Source: Micromonospora coxensis (lineage in GTDB: Bacteria; Actinomycetota; Actinomycetes; Mycobacteriales; Micromonosporaceae). From it: a DNA stretch of 64,000 nucleotides. The position numbers and the translations under genes are program-made. The DNA is taken from positions 186,001 to 250,000 of the forward strand of contig NZ_LT607753.1 in the NCBI RefSeq assembly GCF_900090295.1, in the 5' to 3' direction. The notes beneath the pieces are model-generated. The model was not told where the DNA came from. It did not search any database and worked only from the letters and a program-made list of their open reading frames with translations. This document shows positions 16,137-25,618 of this stretch, in pieces. Each line of letters starts with the position of its first letter. Positions within the stretch are counted from its first letter, which is position 1.

Positions 16137-16505
16137 TCAGCCGCGCGGGCGGGGGCAGATGCAGAACGGCTGCCCGATCGGGTCGCGCAGCACCACCCAG
16201 CGCCCGTCGCCGGGCTGGAAGTCCGGCCGGGTCGCGCCGGCGGCCACGAACTCCTTCTCGGCGATGTCGAGGTCGTCGACGTACAGGTCGAGGTGGTAGC
16301 GCTTGGCGTCGTCCGGCCAGGCCGGCGGCGCGTACCCGTCGAGGCGGCCGAACCCGATCGACACCCCGGACGGGCCGGTGACCATGGCGTAGTCGGGTTC
16401 GCTGTGGGTGATCTCCCAGCCGAGCACGCGGTGGTAGAACGCGGCGTGCGCGGCCGGGTCGGAGCTGTCCAGGTTGACCATGGCGAGGTCGGCGGTGACT
16501 GTCAT
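16137..16505 (-). CDS. VOC family (glyoxalase-like) protein
   Basis: 122 residues, a small vicinal-oxygen-chelate protein: DLAMVNLDSSDPAAHAAFYH, VLGWEITHSEPDYAMV and a C-terminal DGRWVVLRDPIGQPFCICP. Members bind metal or hydrophobic drugs; its ligand is unknown. ATG 16505 is preferred because the domain begins directly after it. A 14 bp dyad lies between it and the acyl-CoA dehydrogenase gene upstream. Confidence 0.83.
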   Translation of the reverse strand: MTVTADLAMVNLDSSDPAAHAAFYHRVLGWEITHSEPDYAMVTGPSGVSIGFGRLDGYAPPAWPDDAKRYHLDLYVDDLDIAEKEFVAAGATRPDFQPGDGRWVVLRDPIGQPFCICPRPRG

Positions 16506-16517
16506 GTCCGGCAGCCT

Positions 16518-16556
16518 GCCGGACGTACCTGACACCTGCTGGCAGGTACGTCCGGC
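16518..16556 (-). promoter_or_regulatory. 14 bp perfect dyad between acyl-CoA dehydrogenase and VOC genes
   Basis: GCCGGACGTACCTG (16518-16531) and CAGGTACGTCCGGC (16543-16556) with an 11-base spacer fill the 57-base gap. Both flanking genes read leftwards, so this is either the terminator of the first or an operator of the second. Confidence 0.5.
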
Positions 16557-16562
16557 GGCTGC

Positions 16563-18269
<1,707 letters not shown>

Positions 18270-18378
18270 CCGTCGCTCCTCATCCAGGTGTGCGCCGACG
18301 GTAGACGATCGACGCGGCGGCGCGACAGGGGGCGATGTTGCTGCGCGGGGCGCGCCCCGGCGCATACGGTCGACGGTG

Positions 18379-18837
18379 ATGGGCGGTGAGCAGGGGTGGA
18401 CCCGGAAGGCGCGGCCCCGCCGGCCGGTGCGCACCGGTCTGGTGCTGGGCGCCTCGGCGATGCTGCTGTGCGTGGCCGGGGTGGCCGGGCTGGGCCTGTG
18501 GAACGTGCAGGTCGTCACCGGGGCCAGCGGTCCGGTCCGGGAGACCGTCGACGGGTTCTTCCAGGAGGTGTCCACCGGTGACGTGGACCGGGCCTACGAC
18601 CGGCTCTGCGCGTCGGCGCGGGGCAAGTGGAGCGAGGTCGGCTTCGCCGGCTGGGTGCGGACCCCGCCGATGGTCAGCGGACACGAGATCCTCGACGTGT
18701 CGGTGCGCACCAAGGGCGGCCGTCCGGTGGGCGAGGTGACCGTGCGGCTGACCCGTGACGGCGGGGCCGGGGAGCAGCGGACGGTGCCGGTGGTGAAGGA
18801 GGACGGCGGCTGGCGGGTCTGCGGTGACCCGTACTGA
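18379..18837 (+). CDS. Membrane-anchored protein, DUF4878/lumazine-binding-like domain
   Basis: 152 residues. A basic N-terminus (WTRKARPRRPVRTG) and one membrane helix (about 20-43) are followed by an exported domain: VRETVDGFFQEVSTGDVDRA, then YDRLCASARGKW, ending KEDGGWRVCGDPY. That pattern fits small secreted NTF2-like DUF4878 domains; two cysteines may pair. Role unknown. ATG 18379 is used; GTG 18376 is adjacent and equally possible. It converges closely with the next gene. Confidence 0.75.
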   Translation: MGGEQGWTRKARPRRPVRTGLVLGASAMLLCVAGVAGLGLWNVQVVTGASGPVRETVDGFFQEVSTGDVDRAYDRLCASARGKWSEVGFAGWVRTPPMVSGHEILDVSVRTKGGRPVGEVTVRLTRDGGAGEQRTVPVVKEDGGWRVCGDPY

Positions 18838-18840
18838 CCC

Positions 18841-19644
18841 CTACCGCAGGACCGCCTCACCCCACACGGCCGTGTCGCCGCAGGAGCTGGTCTCCATGTT
18901 GGTGACCTCCAGCGTCAGCCGTAGCCCGTTGCGGACCCCGATCTCCACCGTGGCGGTCTGTCCGAGGCGCAGGTCACGCTGGAACAGCACCTTGCGGTCG
19001 ACGAGCACCCGGAAGCGGGTGTGCGCGTCGTCCGGGGCGTCTTCGGCCAGGCCGACGGTGGCCCGGAACCGCGAGTAACGCTTGCCGAGGTTGAACGACT
19101 CGTGGTCGTCGTTGGCCGACGAGCAGGTCGAGCCGATGACGCTGCGCGGATGCTCCTTGCCATTGACGGTGGCCGTGCCGTGCCGCCAGCCGAAGCCACC
19201 GTCTACGGCTGCCAGGTCGGCCAGCCAGGTCTGCGCCGGGGTGTCGGCCTCCGACGCGCCCGGGGCAGGGCTGCCCGTCGGCGCGCCGGGGGTCGGGCTG
19301 CCCGTCACGCTCGTCGTCGGGTCGGCCGAGCGGGGCGCGGTCGTCGTCTGCTGGGCCGGGCCGGCCGGTGGGGAGGGCCGCAGGGCGTACCCGAAGATCC
19401 CCGCGCCCACGACCGCGACGGCCAGGCCCACCACCGCCGTGCGGTCGACCGGCTGGCCCAGCCGGCGCACCAGCAGGTAGCTGCCGGCCAGGACGGCGCC
19501 CAGGCTGCCCGCCCAGACGATCGGTCTGCCGCCGCCGGCCAGCAGCGCGGCCACCGCCGCCACGTCGGCGATGACGCCGACGCCCTGCGGCAGCAGCCGG
19601 GACCGGGACGTGGGCGGGGTGTCGCCCGTCGTCGCCGTCGTCAT
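18841..19644 (-). CDS. Membrane protein with exported NPCBM-like carbohydrate-binding domain
   Basis: 267 residues. Three hydrophobic segments (about 23-42, 44-62 and 68-88) are followed by a Pro/Thr/Ser/Ala-rich linker (about 90-140). A C-terminal domain with FNLGKRYSRFRATVGLAEDA and RFRVLVDRKVLF resembles NPCBM/DUF-type cell-surface sugar-binding modules. Two cysteines (TCSSAND and SSCGD) could form a disulfide. Start ATG 19644 follows GAGGGGG. It may sense or bind extracellular glycans; no kinase or enzyme domain is visible. Confidence 0.75.
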   Translation of the reverse strand: MTTATTGDTPPTSRSRLLPQGVGVIADVAAVAALLAGGGRPIVWAGSLGAVLAGSYLLVRRLGQPVDRTAVVGLAVAVVGAGIFGYALRPSPPAGPAQQTTTAPRSADPTTSVTGSPTPGAPTGSPAPGASEADTPAQTWLADLAAVDGGFGWRHGTATVNGKEHPRSVIGSTCSSANDDHESFNLGKRYSRFRATVGLAEDAPDDAHTRFRVLVDRKVLFQRDLRLGQTATVEIGVRNGLRLTLEVTNMETSSCGDTAVWGEAVLR

Positions 19645-19782
19645 GCGGAACCCCCTCACCGGTTGACGTCGCGTACCGGACCGGGGCAGTTCTACCAGGA
19701 TCCGTGCCGCGCCGGGTGCCGCCGCGACGGTCGGATCCGTCGATCGGTAGGACAGCCGGACGCCGGTGTCGGGGATCCGACG

Positions 19783-20502
19783 TCAGGCGCGCGGGCCGAG
19801 GTCTCCGGAACGGTAGTGCCGCCGGCACAGCACCTGGTAGCGCACCTCGGCGGTCTGCACGGTGTCGCCGATGACGACCTGCGCGCCCTCGCGGACCACC
19901 CGTCCGCCGACGACCCGGGCGTTGAGCAGCCCTTCCCGCCCGCACCAGCACAGCACCTCGACCTGGATGCGGGCCACCTCGTCGGCCAGTTCGAACAGCC
20001 GCTGCGCGGCGGGGAAGAGGCAGGAGCGGAAGTCGGTGGCCAGGCCGAAGGCGTACACGTCGACGTCGTAGCTGTCGACCAGTTCGGCCATCTGCTCGAC
20101 GTGCTCGACGTTGTAGAAGGACGCCTCGTCGCAGATCAGGTAGTCGACCCGGACCCCCTCGGCCCAGGTGTCGCGGACCAGGGTGCGCAGGTCCAGCGAG
20201 TCGGTGACCTCGACGGCGGAGTGGGCCAGCCCGATGCGGCTGGTCACCTGGGGGCCCAGGGAGCGGTCGATGCGGGTGGTGACCAGGCCGCGCCGGCCCT
20301 GCCGGGCGTGGTTGTAGTTCATCTGCAGCGCCATCGTGGACTTGCCGCAGTCCATCGGCCCCCAGAAGAACTTCAGCGCGGCGGCGTGCAGTGGTCGTCC
20401 GTCGACGCCCCGGGCGGCGGCGCAGCCGGTGAAGCCCTCGTCCGGGCCCGGGAGCGGGCGGGCCAGGCAGGTCGGGGTGGTAGCGGCGGCGTCGTCGGTC
20501 AC
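19783..20502 (-). CDS. tdk: Thymidine kinase
   Basis: 239 residues. It phosphorylates thymidine to dTMP in the salvage pathway. P-loop KFFWGPMDCGKSTMALQMNY, the Walker-B-like VDYLICDEASFYNVEHVEQM, and a zinc ribbon with cysteines in LCWCGREG and YQVLCRRHY are all present. GTG 20502 gives an N-terminal extension of about 46 residues before the P-loop core, longer than usual, so a later start is possible. It follows the UMF1 transporter gene by 56 bases in the same direction. Confidence 0.9.
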   Translation of the reverse strand: MTDDAAATTPTCLARPLPGPDEGFTGCAAARGVDGRPLHAAALKFFWGPMDCGKSTMALQMNYNHARQGRRGLVTTRIDRSLGPQVTSRIGLAHSAVEVTDSLDLRTLVRDTWAEGVRVDYLICDEASFYNVEHVEQMAELVDSYDVDVYAFGLATDFRSCLFPAAQRLFELADEVARIQVEVLCWCGREGLLNARVVGGRVVREGAQVVIGDTVQTAEVRYQVLCRRHYRSGDLGPRA

Positions 20503-20558
20503 GTCGGGGCAGCCTAGTCGATCGAGGCCGCCCGATCGGGCGGACGCACGCCGCCGCC

Positions 20559-21947
20559 CTACAGCACCCGCGGTGGGGTGTTGCCGGCGGCGACGATGGC
20601 ACGCCGGATCGGCACGGCGGCCAGCAGCGCGAAGCCGACCACGAAGAAGATCAGCAGTGAGACCAGGCCCACCCGGTAGGAGGAGGTGAGCTGGAACACC
20701 AGGCCGAAGGCGAGCGGCCCGAGCCAGCTGGTGCCCTTGTCGCTGATCTCGTAGAAGCCGTAGTACTCGCCCTCCTTGCCGGCGGGAATGAGCTGGCTGA
20801 ACAGCGACCGGCTCAGCGCCTGGCTGCCACCGAGGACCAGGCCGATCGCGCCGCCGAGCAGCATGAACGGCAGGGGCGCCTCGGCGGGCAGCCGGAACGC
20901 GGCGACGATCACCGCGGTCCACAGCACCAGCGACAGCAGCACCGTCTTCCAGGCGCCGATGCGCCGGGCCAGGGCGCCGAGGGTGAGCGCGCCGCCGAAG
21001 GCGAGGAACTGCACCAGCAGGATCGTCACGATCAGGGTGTCCTGCTCCAGCCGCAGTTCCTCGGTGCCGTACTGGCTGGCCAGGGTGATGACGGTCTGGA
21101 TGCCGTCGTTGTAGACCAGGAAGGCGAGCAGGAAGAACAGCGTCAGCGGGTACGCCTTGATCTCGCGCAGGGTGCGGCCGAGCTGGCGGAACCCGTCGGT
21201 GAGCACGTTGCCGCCGCCGCGCAGCGCCTCGGCGGTCGGGTGCTCGCGCAGCCAGCGCAGCGGCACCAGGGTGAACGCCGCCCACCACACGCCGGCCGAG
21301 ACGATGGACCAGCGGGCCAGGTCCAGGGTGCGTTCCGGGTTGCCGTCCTCGCTGAGCAGGGTGACGGCGACCAGGTTCAACCCCAGCAGCAGGCCGCCGC
21401 CGAGGTAGCCGATGGCCCAGCCGCGGCTGGAGATCGCGTCGCGTTCGTCGGGGCCGCCGAGCTGCGGCAGGAACGAGTTGTACACGACCACCGCCGCGCC
21501 GAAGGCGATGTTGGCCACGAGGAACAGCGCGCCGCCGAGCAGGTACCGCTCGCCGGTGACGAACAGGAAGCCGATGGTCGCGCCGGCGCCGGTGAACGCG
21601 GCGGCGGCCAGCAGCCGCTTCTTGTGCAGCGACCGGTCGGCGACGGCCCCGACGACGGGCAGCACGAAGACGGTGAGGAACACCGACAGGGAGATCAGGT
21701 ACGGGTAGTAGGAGCCGGCGGCGACCTTGATGCCGAGCGGGTACACGTGGCCGTCGCAGCTGTCGGCGTCGATCGCGCAGCCGGCGGCCAGTTCGGCGAC
21801 GGTGGTGAGGAAGGGGCCGAGGAAGACCGTGATGACGGTGGTCTGGAAGGCCGAGTTGGCCCAGTCGTAGACGTACCAGCCGGTGCGTTCGCGGCGGGTG
21901 CTCGCCGGTGGGGGGTTGTCCACCGCAGGGGTGACGGTCTCGGCCAT
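20559..21947 (-). CDS. UMF1-type major facilitator transporter (Atg22-like)
   Basis: 462 residues, about 12 membrane helices. The N-terminal WYVYDWANSAFQTTVITVFL is the signature of the UMF1/Atg22 MFS group, whose fungal members export amino acids from the vacuole; bacterial substrates are unknown. RDAISSRGWAIGYLGGGLLL and SQALSRSLFSQLIPAGKEGE are further conserved blocks. It begins 20 bases after the GDPD gene and is probably co-transcribed with it and tdk. Confidence 0.9.
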   Translation of the reverse strand: MAETVTPAVDNPPPASTRRERTGWYVYDWANSAFQTTVITVFLGPFLTTVAELAAGCAIDADSCDGHVYPLGIKVAAGSYYPYLISLSVFLTVFVLPVVGAVADRSLHKKRLLAAAAFTGAGATIGFLFVTGERYLLGGALFLVANIAFGAAVVVYNSFLPQLGGPDERDAISSRGWAIGYLGGGLLLGLNLVAVTLLSEDGNPERTLDLARWSIVSAGVWWAAFTLVPLRWLREHPTAEALRGGGNVLTDGFRQLGRTLREIKAYPLTLFFLLAFLVYNDGIQTVITLASQYGTEELRLEQDTLIVTILLVQFLAFGGALTLGALARRIGAWKTVLLSLVLWTAVIVAAFRLPAEAPLPFMLLGGAIGLVLGGSQALSRSLFSQLIPAGKEGEYYGFYEISDKGTSWLGPLAFGLVFQLTSSYRVGLVSLLIFFVVGFALLAAVPIRRAIVAAGNTPPRVL

Positions 21948-21967
21948 CGGGGTCCTTTGCCGGGGGT

Positions 21968-22735
21968 TCAGGCGGCCCAGTGGCCGCGGCTGCGGTAGAC
22001 GTCGCGCAGCACGCCGACGTGATCGGTCATGATGCCATCCACCCCAAGATCAAGTAAGTCGTGCATCTGGGCGGGTTCGTCGATCGTCCAGACGTGCACC
22101 TGCAACCCGAGTCGGTGGCAGTAGGCGAGGAACCGGCGGTCCACCACCGGCACCCGGCCGTAGCGGGGCGGGACCTGCGCGGCGACCACCGACTCCGGCA
22201 GCCGCAGCCGCCACCCGTGCAGCGAGGCCAGCCGCAGCCGGGCCACCCCGCGCATGCTCAGGCTGGTGGCCACCCGGCCCCGGGTCAGCGCCCGCAGCCG
22301 GACCAGCCGGGCGTCGCTGAACGACGCCAGCAGCACCCGGTCGTCGGCGCCGGCCCGGCTCACCGTGGCCACCGTGGGCGCGACGGCGCCGTCGGCCTTG
22401 ACGTCGATGTTGAACCGGACCTGCGGCCAGGCGCCCAGGACCTCGTCCAGGCGGGGGACGACCGCCGCGCCGCCGACGCGTACCGAGGCCAGGTCGGCCC
22501 AGCGCAGGTCGGCGATGCGCCCCGGCATGCCGGTGACCCGGTGCAGCGTGGCGTCGTGGAAGACGACGGCCACCCCGTCGGCGGTGGCGTGCACGTCGGT
22601 CTCCACGTACCGGTAGCCGAGCCCGACCGCCCGGGCGAACGCCTCGGCGGTGTTCTCGTCGCCGTCGGCGGCGCCGCCGCGGTGGGCGAAGGCCAGTGGC
22701 CCGGGCGCGTCGAGGTAACCGGATCGGGTCGGCAC
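21968..22735 (-). CDS. Glycerophosphodiester phosphodiesterase
   Basis: 255 residues. The GDPD signature FAHRGGAADGDENTAEAF, then ETDVHATADGVAVVFHDATL, gives catalytic His/Glu/Asp and metal ligands; FNIDVKADG supplies another ligand. It splits glycerophosphodiesters to glycerol-3-phosphate and an alcohol. No signal peptide. GTG 22735 lies a few bases after a CATACT -10-like box, suggesting a leaderless start. First gene of a GDPD-UMF1-tdk run. Confidence 0.9.
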   Translation of the reverse strand: MPTRSGYLDAPGPLAFAHRGGAADGDENTAEAFARAVGLGYRYVETDVHATADGVAVVFHDATLHRVTGMPGRIADLRWADLASVRVGGAAVVPRLDEVLGAWPQVRFNIDVKADGAVAPTVATVSRAGADDRVLLASFSDARLVRLRALTRGRVATSLSMRGVARLRLASLHGWRLRLPESVVAAQVPPRYGRVPVVDRRFLAYCHRLGLQVHVWTIDEPAQMHDLLDLGVDGIMTDHVGVLRDVYRSRGHWAA

Positions 22736-22846
22736 GGCAGGCAGTATGCCTGGCGTGGGTGGCCGCTGGATGACGGGCCGGTGGTGATCGGACGGCACCA
22801 CAATCAACTTCCCTATCGTTCCCTGTTGTGGCTTAATGAGGGGCCT

Positions 22847-23299
22847 ATGGGTAACGATATGTATTCGGTCGAGCAGGTGGCCGACCTGCTCGACCTGCAC
22901 GTGCGCACGGTGCGCGGCTACATCCGCTCGGGTCGGCTGCGCGCGGTGCGCATCGGCAAGCAGTACCGCATCGCCCCGGCCGACCTCGACGCGCTGCTCG
23001 GCCGGCCGCAGCCGCCACCGGCCGCGGTGACCACGCTGGAGGTCTCCAGCATCGTGCAGCTCGACGGCGTCGACCGGGCGGCGGCCGACCGGCTGGCCAC
23101 GCTCGTGCTGGCCGGCGTCAACACCCACCGGGCCGGGGCCGGCCCGCTACGGGTCCAGACCGTTCACGACGAGGAGCGACAGCGCATGAAGATCGTGTTG
23201 ATCGGTGACGCCCGCGAGACGGCGGAGGTGCTGCACCTGCTCGACGCGGTGCTCACCGACGGCAACGGGCTGCTCGCGGGGGAGGCGCACGGTGGCTGA
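22847..23299 (+). CDS. Excisionase-type helix-turn-helix protein with C-terminal ferredoxin-like domain
   Basis: 150 residues. Residues 5-50 (MYSVEQVADLLDLHVRTVRG, YIRSGRLRAVRIGKQYRIAP) are a MerR/excisionase-type DNA-binding domain. The second half (about 63-150), with TTLEVSSIVQLDGVDRAAAD and MKIVLIGDARETAEVLHLLD, looks like an alpha/beta sensor domain. The last 8 bases overlap the DUF4180 gene, so both proteins are probably made together. ATG 22847 is chosen although GAGGGG is only 3 bases away; ATG 22859 is the alternative. Confidence 0.82.
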   Translation: MGNDMYSVEQVADLLDLHVRTVRGYIRSGRLRAVRIGKQYRIAPADLDALLGRPQPPPAAVTTLEVSSIVQLDGVDRAAADRLATLVLAGVNTHRAGAGPLRVQTVHDEERQRMKIVLIGDARETAEVLHLLDAVLTDGNGLLAGEAHGG

Positions 23300-23663
23300 C
23301 GTCGTGCAGCAGCGGGCCGGGGTCACCGTGCTGGTGTGCGATCCGGCCGGCCCGCCGGTGGCCACCGCGGCCGACGCGCTGGACCTGATCGGCGCGGCCT
23401 TCCTCGGCGCGCAGGTGGTGGCGCTGCCCGCGAGCCGGCTGGACCCCGACTTCTTCTCCCTCGGCACCCGCTTCGCCGGTGAGGTCATGCAGAAGTTCGT
23501 CAACTACCGGCTGCGCCTGGCCGTGGTCGGGGACATCTCCGCCCACCTCGCGGCCAGCGCGGCGCTGCGGGCGCTGGTGCACGAGTCGAACCGGGCCGAC
23601 CACGTGTGGTTCGTCCCCGACCTCGACGCGCTCGACGTCCGGCTGGCCGCCGCGCCCCGCTGA
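23292..23663 (+). CDS. DUF4180 domain protein
   Basis: 123 residues spanning the whole DUF4180 family: DALDLIGAAFLGAQVVALPA, RLDPDFFSLGTRFAGEVMQK, FVNYRLRLAVVGDIS, then RALVHESNRADHVWFVPDLD. The function is unknown. GTG 23292 overlaps the stop of the helix-turn-helix gene and has GGAGG at 23281-23285. The tight pairing suggests that DUF4180 modulates, or is controlled by, the DNA-binding partner. Confidence 0.87.
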   Translation: MADVVQQRAGVTVLVCDPAGPPVATAADALDLIGAAFLGAQVVALPASRLDPDFFSLGTRFAGEVMQKFVNYRLRLAVVGDISAHLAASAALRALVHESNRADHVWFVPDLDALDVRLAAAPR

Positions 23664-23721
23664 GCGCGGCGGTCGCCGACGTGTCGGCCCGGGCCGGCGC
23701 CGCCTGCCCGACCGAGGCGGG

Positions 23722-24558
23722 TCACCTGCGCCGGATGCCGGCCGGGTCGGTGCGACGGCGGTGGCTCCAGTACAGCTGCCGGTGCGCGCCCATCGGGAAG
23801 CTGGGCTGCCAGGGCTTGACCGGACCGGCGAAGTGGAGGATGGCCGCGTCCGTGAGGTTCCCGCCGATACCCGGGTCGAGCCGCCACGCCATCATGTGGT
23901 TCCAGCGTTTGGACAGCCGGGTCCAGTTGCCGTACACGGCGTAGTTGAGGGCGTCCTGGTCCGGGAAGCGCGACTCGTGGGCGTGGCGGGCGACGTAGTC
24001 GAGGGCCTTGCCGGTGACGTCGAGTTCCTTCCACCGTGGCACGTCGATGAGCAGCACACCGGAGTTGAGGTACGGGGCCTGGGCGTCGAGGTCACGGGAC
24101 TGGTAGATGCCCGGTAGGCCGCCGGCGTCGATGAGCCGGCGGGTGAACGCGTCGCGTACCGCGCCGACCGGGGTGCCGGCCAGGTCGACGTCGCGCAGTT
24201 GCGCCAGCGAGCCGGTGCAGAGCACGTCGGAGTCCAGGTAGAGCAGCCGGTCCACCTCGGGTGGCAGCGCCGGGGGGATCAGCAGCCGCAGGTACATCGC
24301 GGGGGAGAGATAGCTCAGATCGGGGTTGCGGGAGCCGGGCAGGCGCATCTGCGGCGGGTCCACCGTCAGGAAGCAGACCGTGGCATCCGGTCCGGCCGCC
24401 CGGGCCAGACCGACGCGTGTCCGCTCGGCGACATCGTCACCGGCGACCAGCCAGAACCGCAGCGGGCCGGGCGTCTGCGCGGCCACGCTGGACATCACGA
24501 CTGCCGCGTGGGGGGCGTAGGTGGCGTCGAAGGCCAGCGCGAAGTCCAGGACTACCAC
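23722..24558 (-). CDS. Glycosyltransferase family 8 protein
   Basis: 278 residues. GT8 enzymes transfer sugar from UDP- or similar donors with retention. LALAFDATYAPHAAVVMSSV starts the fold, LLYLDSDVL carries the metal-binding DxD, and NSGVLLIDVPRWKE, FPDQDALNYAVYG and LHFAGPVKPW are further GT8 blocks. The acceptor is unknown. GTG 24558 is selected as the start next to the first beta strand. A decayed near-identical piece of this gene occurs at 35686-35850. Confidence 0.87.
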   Translation of the reverse strand: MVVLDFALAFDATYAPHAAVVMSSVAAQTPGPLRFWLVAGDDVAERTRVGLARAAGPDATVCFLTVDPPQMRLPGSRNPDLSYLSPAMYLRLLIPPALPPEVDRLLYLDSDVLCTGSLAQLRDVDLAGTPVGAVRDAFTRRLIDAGGLPGIYQSRDLDAQAPYLNSGVLLIDVPRWKELDVTGKALDYVARHAHESRFPDQDALNYAVYGNWTRLSKRWNHMMAWRLDPGIGGNLTDAAILHFAGPVKPWQPSFPMGAHRQLYWSHRRRTDPAGIRRR

Positions 24559-24664
24559 CTCGATCCGGAGGACGATGGCAGTCAATTTACGGCGTTGTAC
24601 ACCGGGCGACAACGCGGCGACGACCGGATAGGGGTCGCTCCCGCCGGGCGTGGCGACCCCGGGG

Positions 24665-25441
24665 TCAACCGCCCGGCCGGCGGCGGTGCGCGCGGCTGGT
24701 GTCCACCGGGCGGCCGGGGTCGACGTGCCGGGGCCGCTCGGGCTCGTCGGGGCGCAGCGGCACCAGCGTGGCGGTGATCGCGTCGATGATCCGGTCGGTG
24801 CCCTGCCGGGCCGCCCCGGGCGTGCCGTGGGCCAGGTCGTACAGGTCGATCGGGTCGCCGAAGCGCACCCGGATCACGGGGCGGCGCAGCAGGGACCGGG
24901 CGATGCCGCGCAGCAGCCCCTTGGGCGCCCGGTAGGGCAGCACCTCGTGCGAGCCCCACTGGGCGACCGGGATGATCGGGGCGCCGCAGGCCAGGGCGAG
25001 GCGGGCGGTGCCGGTCTTGCCGCGTTCGGGCCACATGCCCGGGTCCAACCCGATGCGGCCCTCCGGGTAGACCAGCACGACCGAGCCGGCGGCGACGGCC
25101 GCGGCGGCGTCGTCGAGGGCCCGGTGCACGGCGGCGGTGCCCCGGTCGACGCGCAGGTGCCCGGCGTGGCGCATGAGCGTACCGAGCACGGGGGCGCGGA
25201 ACAGTCCGCCGGTGGCCATGAAGCGGGGCGCGACGCCCCGGGCGCGGCAGGCGGCGCCCAGGACGATCGGGTCGAACGGGCTGATGTGGTTGGCGGCCAG
25301 GATCAGCGGCCCGCGGCGCAGGTGCTCCGGCACGTCGCCGGTGACCTCCAGCCGGGCGAGCAGGGCGACGGCGGCGCGGGCGAGGGCCTGGGCGGCGCGC
25401 CAGAGCAGCGGCGGCCGCCACGGGGCGGTCAGGGTCTCCAT
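24665..25441 (-). CDS. 1-acyl-sn-glycerol-3-phosphate acyltransferase (PlsC-like)
   Basis: 258 residues. The acyltransferase box NHISPFD (H is catalytic), the glycerophosphate-binding VYPEGRIG and the IIPVAQWG block are all present. It should make phosphatidic acid from lysophosphatidic acid at the inner membrane face. The C-terminal tail is arginine-rich. It lies 107 bases upstream of the GT8 gene in the same direction; shared function (lipid or glycolipid) is possible but not shown. Confidence 0.88.
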   Translation of the reverse strand: METLTAPWRPPLLWRAAQALARAAVALLARLEVTGDVPEHLRRGPLILAANHISPFDPIVLGAACRARGVAPRFMATGGLFRAPVLGTLMRHAGHLRVDRGTAAVHRALDDAAAAVAAGSVVLVYPEGRIGLDPGMWPERGKTGTARLALACGAPIIPVAQWGSHEVLPYRAPKGLLRGIARSLLRRPVIRVRFGDPIDLYDLAHGTPGAARQGTDRIIDAITATLVPLRPDEPERPRHVDPGRPVDTSRAHRRRPGG

Positions 25442-25572
25442 CAGGGGTGGATGGTCGCACGCCCGGGCAACCCGGTGTGGCCGACACCGGGTCCAGCGGC
25501 AGAGGTGATCAGGGTCATTGGTCCCGGGTCGACCGGGGCCCCCCGACCCTGCCGCTCCGTCTACGACACGCA

Positions 25573-25597
25573 GTAGTATCTACTACGTCTCGTAGTA
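25573..25597 (+). promoter_or_regulatory. BlaI-like operator before cydAB
   Basis: TACTACG (25581-25587) TCT CGTAGTA (25591-25597) is a perfect dyad, with a further GTAGTA (25573-25578) forming a second dyad with the same TACTAC. BlaI/MecI-family repressors of actinobacteria bind TACTAC...GTAGTA, and TAGTAT (25593-25598) could be the -10 box, so binding would block transcription of cydA. Confidence 0.65.
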
Positions 25598-25618
25598 TGA
25601 AGATCTTGGGGGTTACCG

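Noticed and set aside
18379..19644. A sigma/anti-sigma type sensing pair formed by the two membrane-anchored proteins
   Set aside because: They are convergent and neither has a sigma-binding or kinase domain, so no functional link can be supported.
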